DNA from: GCA-2726865 sp050053595
Lineage (GTDB): Archaea > Thermoproteota > Bathyarchaeia > TCS64
Direction of reading: 5' to 3'
Assembly (NCBI GenBank): GCA_050053595.1
Contig: JASFTK010000035.1
Location: 1 to 13,751 of the forward strand
Length of the DNA: 13,751 nucleotides
The translations under genes were made by a program, and so were the position numbers. The notes under the pieces are model-generated. The model searched no databases. It had not been told where the DNA came from and saw only the letters and a list, made by a program, of their open reading frames with translations. Positions within the stretch are counted from its first letter, which is position 1. The number at the start of each line of letters is the position of its first letter. Positions 11,815 to 13,751 of this stretch are shown here, piece after piece.

Positions 11815-13092
11815 TCAATCTTCGATTTCCTCGGCTCCCTCAGGTTCTCTGACGAACAGGAGGATTGTGACTATGCAGGGTACGATAAAGGCGATCTGCA
11901 GCCAGAATGGTAGTGTGTGGGAGACATTGTCGTATAGGTATCCCCCGAGGAGGTTCCCTATCGAGGAGGCGATGAGAGTGAAGAAGTTACTGGAGCCCGA
12001 GACCTTTCCCCGGTGCTCCCGAGGGACGAGGTCCGCCATGAGAGAGGAGGAAGCTGACATCAGGGTAACCTGCATCGCCCCGACCAGGATCATAGCAAGG
12101 AGGAGACGGTAGAAGTCACCGTATATGAAAAGAGGGGTGATCACGATCCAGATGACATATGCGATTAGGAGAGGTTTCCTCTTCCCCACCCTGTCGATGA
12201 GCCTGCCGAGGGGTATGGAGAGGACTATCATGGATATGAAGAGGCTGGTTAGGATCAAGCTCCAGCTCACTTCAGGGATCCCGAGATCCTCGACGATATA
12301 GAGTACCATTATGGGCATGAAGATGGAGAGGGAAGCCATGAAGAAGAAATTGGTGATGAAAAGGGCGAAAGCCGATCTGGGCACTTTCCTCCAGACCCCC
12401 ACGCTCTCCTTGATCGAGGCTGGGATGGAGCCCACCATCTCCCCGAAGTCAATTCTAGGGGGGTCTACGACGGTCTCCTTGAGCTTCAGCCTTATCACAC
12501 CGGCGATGAGGAAGGCTACCATTACAAATGTGTAGCCTATCCTGACGCTTGGGACGAGGCCGTAGACCTGGAAGAGCCATCCGGCGATGAGGGGGCTTGG
12601 GGTGGTCGAGACGCTGTTGATGAGGGCTATGATGGAGAATCCTGTCCCCCTCTTCTCCTGGGGGAGAGAGTCAGCGATGATGGCTTGGAGGGCGGGCCTG
12701 TAGATGAAACAGAGGCTCTGGACCACCGCTCCAACCATGAGCCACTGCCAGGTCGGGGCGAAGGCGTAGAAGGCGTTGCTCAGGGCGATCCCGAAGGTCA
12801 TCGTGGAGATGAGCCACCTCCGACCATATTTATCGGCGAGGTAGCCCCCGGGGATCTGGACGACGGCCTGGAAAGCCATGGAGACGGAGCCTATGAGACC
12901 GATTATTGAGGCGGAGCCCCCGAGCGCCTTGACGTAGAGGCCGTAGTAGGTGGAGGGCATCTCACTCGCGAGGTCCATGATGAGCCAGCTCAAAGCCAAG
13001 ACAAGGAAATTCCCCCTGATGAATGAGAACTCCCCACGTAACCTGGAGAGTATGCCCTGTTTCTCTGGCTCGACCTGAGCCTCGGACGTCAC
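11815..13092 (-). CDS. Major facilitator superfamily transporter
   Basis: A 425-residue membrane protein with about twelve hydrophobic helices in two halves and a short cytosolic N-terminus (1-28). Motif A is present in the first half (GGYLADKYGRRWL, 82-94) and repeated in the second (GRLIDRVGKRKPLL, 296-309). DSLPQEKRGTGFS (141-153) and DLVPREHRGKVSGSS (354-368) are the matching loop 'PxExRG' motifs seen in drug-exporter-like members. A proton-driven efflux role is likely, with unknown substrate. Translation starts at GTG 13092, with GTGTGATG upstream as a weak ribosome site. A TATA-like TTTAAAAT (about 13139-13146) predicts a leader of about 25 bases. The stop is TGA. It lies 109 bases ahead of the regulator-hsp20 operon on the same strand, but that operon has its own promoter. 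Confidence 0.9.
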   Translation of the reverse strand: MTSEAQVEPEKQGILSRLRGEFSFIRGNFLVLALSWLIMDLASEMPSTYYGLYVKALGGSASIIGLIGSVSMAFQAVVQIPGGYLADKYGRRWLISTMTFGIALSNAFYAFAPTWQWLMVGAVVQSLCFIYRPALQAIIADSLPQEKRGTGFSIIALINSVSTTPSPLIAGWLFQVYGLVPSVRIGYTFVMVAFLIAGVIRLKLKETVVDPPRIDFGEMVGSIPASIKESVGVWRKVPRSAFALFITNFFFMASLSIFMPIMVLYIVEDLGIPEVSWSLILTSLFISMIVLSIPLGRLIDRVGKRKPLLIAYVIWIVITPLFIYGDFYRLLLAMILVGAMQVTLMSASSSLMADLVPREHRGKVSGSSNFFTLIASSIGNLLGGYLYDNVSHTLPFWLQIAFIVPCIVTILLFVREPEGAEEIED

Positions 13093-13214
13093 CTTGACAT
13101 CACACCCATTGACAACACAAATAGGGGATGTCAGCCGGATTTTAAAGTACTGATAAATTATGACCCGTTATTCTCGGAGCTTCATCAACGAGAGTCTTGA
13201 TGAGAGAGCGGGGG

Positions 13215-13463
13215 TTACTGTGCTCTATCTCGCGTCTTTCTTCGTGAACGTCTACGCCCTAGGAGGATCTCGACGGCGGAGGCGTGGGAGCAGTTCCCCC
13301 GGCTGCGGAACCCAGGGCAGCAACATGCAGGCTTGCCATCCCTCACTACGACGAAGTAGGTGCCGTGATCGCCGACAACGTTGTACCTGCCCCTGTCGAG
13401 GCTCTCCACTCTCCCCGCTTGTAACAGCCGCATGGCCTTGTCTACCATGACCTCCAAGGCCAT
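13215..13463 (-). CDS. Small SWIM zinc-finger protein
   Basis: An 82-residue protein from ATG 13463. Residues 26-68 form a SWIM domain: RYNVVGDHGTYFVVV is the leading sheet, CCCPGF supplies the CxC pair (C47 and C49), and NCSHASAVEILL supplies CxH (C58 and H60). The CxCxnCxH zinc knuckle binds DNA or protein partners. The tail is basic (GRRRSRRKTRDRAQ). Stand-alone SWIM proteins are common in archaea and some work with recombination or repair factors. No such partner is next to it. I chose ATG 13463 over ATG 13490 because a TATA-like TTAGATATAT (about 13488-13497) lies 29 bases upstream, predicting a leaderless mRNA whose start point would be downstream of 13490. The stop is TAA. Confidence 0.75.
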   Translation of the reverse strand: MALEVMVDKAMRLLQAGRVESLDRGRYNVVGDHGTYFVVVRDGKPACCCPGFRSRGNCSHASAVEILLGRRRSRRKTRDRAQ

Positions 13464-13589
13464 AATTATCGGGACTTCCTTCTCACACATATATCTAAGT
13501 CTTGTCTGGTCATGAGAGACGGGTATGGGGGAGGTTCTGGATGTGTGGGTTGTTCCTCGGTTTCAGCGTCAATTTTATCAGGGGCTCTG

Positions 13590-13600
13590 AGGAGGTGATC
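13590..13600 (+). promoter_or_regulatory. Near-perfect Shine-Dalgarno before S25e
   Basis: AGGAGGTGATC is an 11-base match to the complement of the archaeal 16S rRNA 3' end. It lies 11 bases before ATG 13612, a slightly long spacing. A 28-codon open frame (13512-13598) ends with its TGA inside this site, so translation of that frame could affect access to it. Confidence 0.6.
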
Positions 13601-13611
13601 TTGGAGTAAGT

Positions 13612-13751
13612 ATGCCCCAGAAGAGGAGCCTCAAGCAGATTGAGAAGCAGCAGGACCGGAAGGCCAGTCCCCAGGACAAAGGGGAGAGGATTGAGAAGAC
13701 TATAGGGGCTCTGGAGATCCCTGACATGGACAGCGAGGAACTTATGGGACA
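13612..13751 (+). CDS. rps25e: Ribosomal protein S25e, N-terminal part (cut by window end)
   Basis: 46 complete codons are visible and the frame is open to the window edge. The sequence begins MPQKRSLKQIEKQQDRKAS, then has GALEIPDMDSEELMGQ. A Lys/Gln-rich basic start followed by a short acidic 'IPD..SEE' stretch matches the N-terminus of S25e in Bathyarchaeia-like and crenarchaeal genomes as I remember it. The winged-helix core would lie beyond the window, so the call rests on the N-terminus only. S25e is a small-subunit ribosomal protein of archaea and eukaryotes. The start is fixed by AGGAGGTGATC upstream. Expression is likely constitutive and strong. Confidence 0.7.
   Translation, partial: MPQKRSLKQIEKQQDRKASPQDKGERIEKTIGALEIPDMDSEELMG

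Noticed and set aside
13160..13450. 96-residue plus-strand frame opposite the SWIM gene
   Set aside because: Its Arg/Cys/Ser-rich sequence is the antisense of the Cys/Arg-rich SWIM protein, with no ribosome site or family signature.
1..13751. CRISPR array, tRNA or rRNA genes, insertion sequence ends
   Set aside because: No regularly spaced repeats, no tRNA cloverleaf and no transposase frame or flanking target duplication was seen.

Overview
This window reads as an archaeal chromosome segment. Its last gene begins like ribosomal protein S25e, a protein of archaea and eukaryotes. Several genes have AT-rich TATA-like boxes about 26-30 bases before short or absent leaders, and the Shine-Dalgarno sites match the archaeal 16S tail. 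MobA-type, SWIM-finger, DinB, small heat-shock and Topo VI A-like genes all fit. S25e is typical of TACK and Bathyarchaeia-type lineages and uncommon in Euryarchaeota, so I lean that way. That lineage call is inference, not proof. TAA, TGA and TAG are all used as stops, and TAG ends seven genes, so a genome-wide recoded TAG is unlikely.

Region 1 (1-1900) is the most irregular part. Two small genes of dimeric alpha/beta-barrel type, a HapK/REDY-like gene and a DUF3303-like gene, sit in matching flanks. Each has a related promoter and 5' leader of about 110-120 bases with a conserved hairpin, the same leader-to-ATG spacing, and a related poly-T 3' element. The DUF3303-like copy has an in-frame TAG at codon 8. 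Between them lie a GNAT acetyltransferase on the minus strand and a decayed 3' remnant of a D-2-hydroxyacid dehydrogenase.

Region 2 (1900-4450) holds a TylM1/DesVI-like methyltransferase, a stand-alone PAS protein of the type found at the C-terminus of DUF438 proteins, a gap with a possible 38-residue basic protein, and a DinB-fold protein.

Region 3 (4450-8530) holds a possible BtrH/C39-like protein facing away from a racemase-peptidase operon. The operon encodes an Asp/Glu/hydantoin racemase family protein and an M28-family protein lacking the usual Glu pair. An unrecognised 153-residue protein with its own leaderless-type promoter follows.

Region 4 (8530-10730) holds a stand-alone Topo VI A/Spo11-like protein ('Mini-A' type), a GC-rich intergenic stretch with competing foldbacks, a 47-residue four-cysteine protein with a palindrome in its promoter, and a MobA-like nucleotidyltransferase.

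Region 5 (10730-13751) holds a regulator-hsp20 operon whose promoter carries three tandem 14-bp palindromes, an MFS exporter, a SWIM zinc-finger protein and the start of S25e. The regulator-hsp20 unit looks like an autoregulated stress-response module. The other genes look like independent short transcription units.
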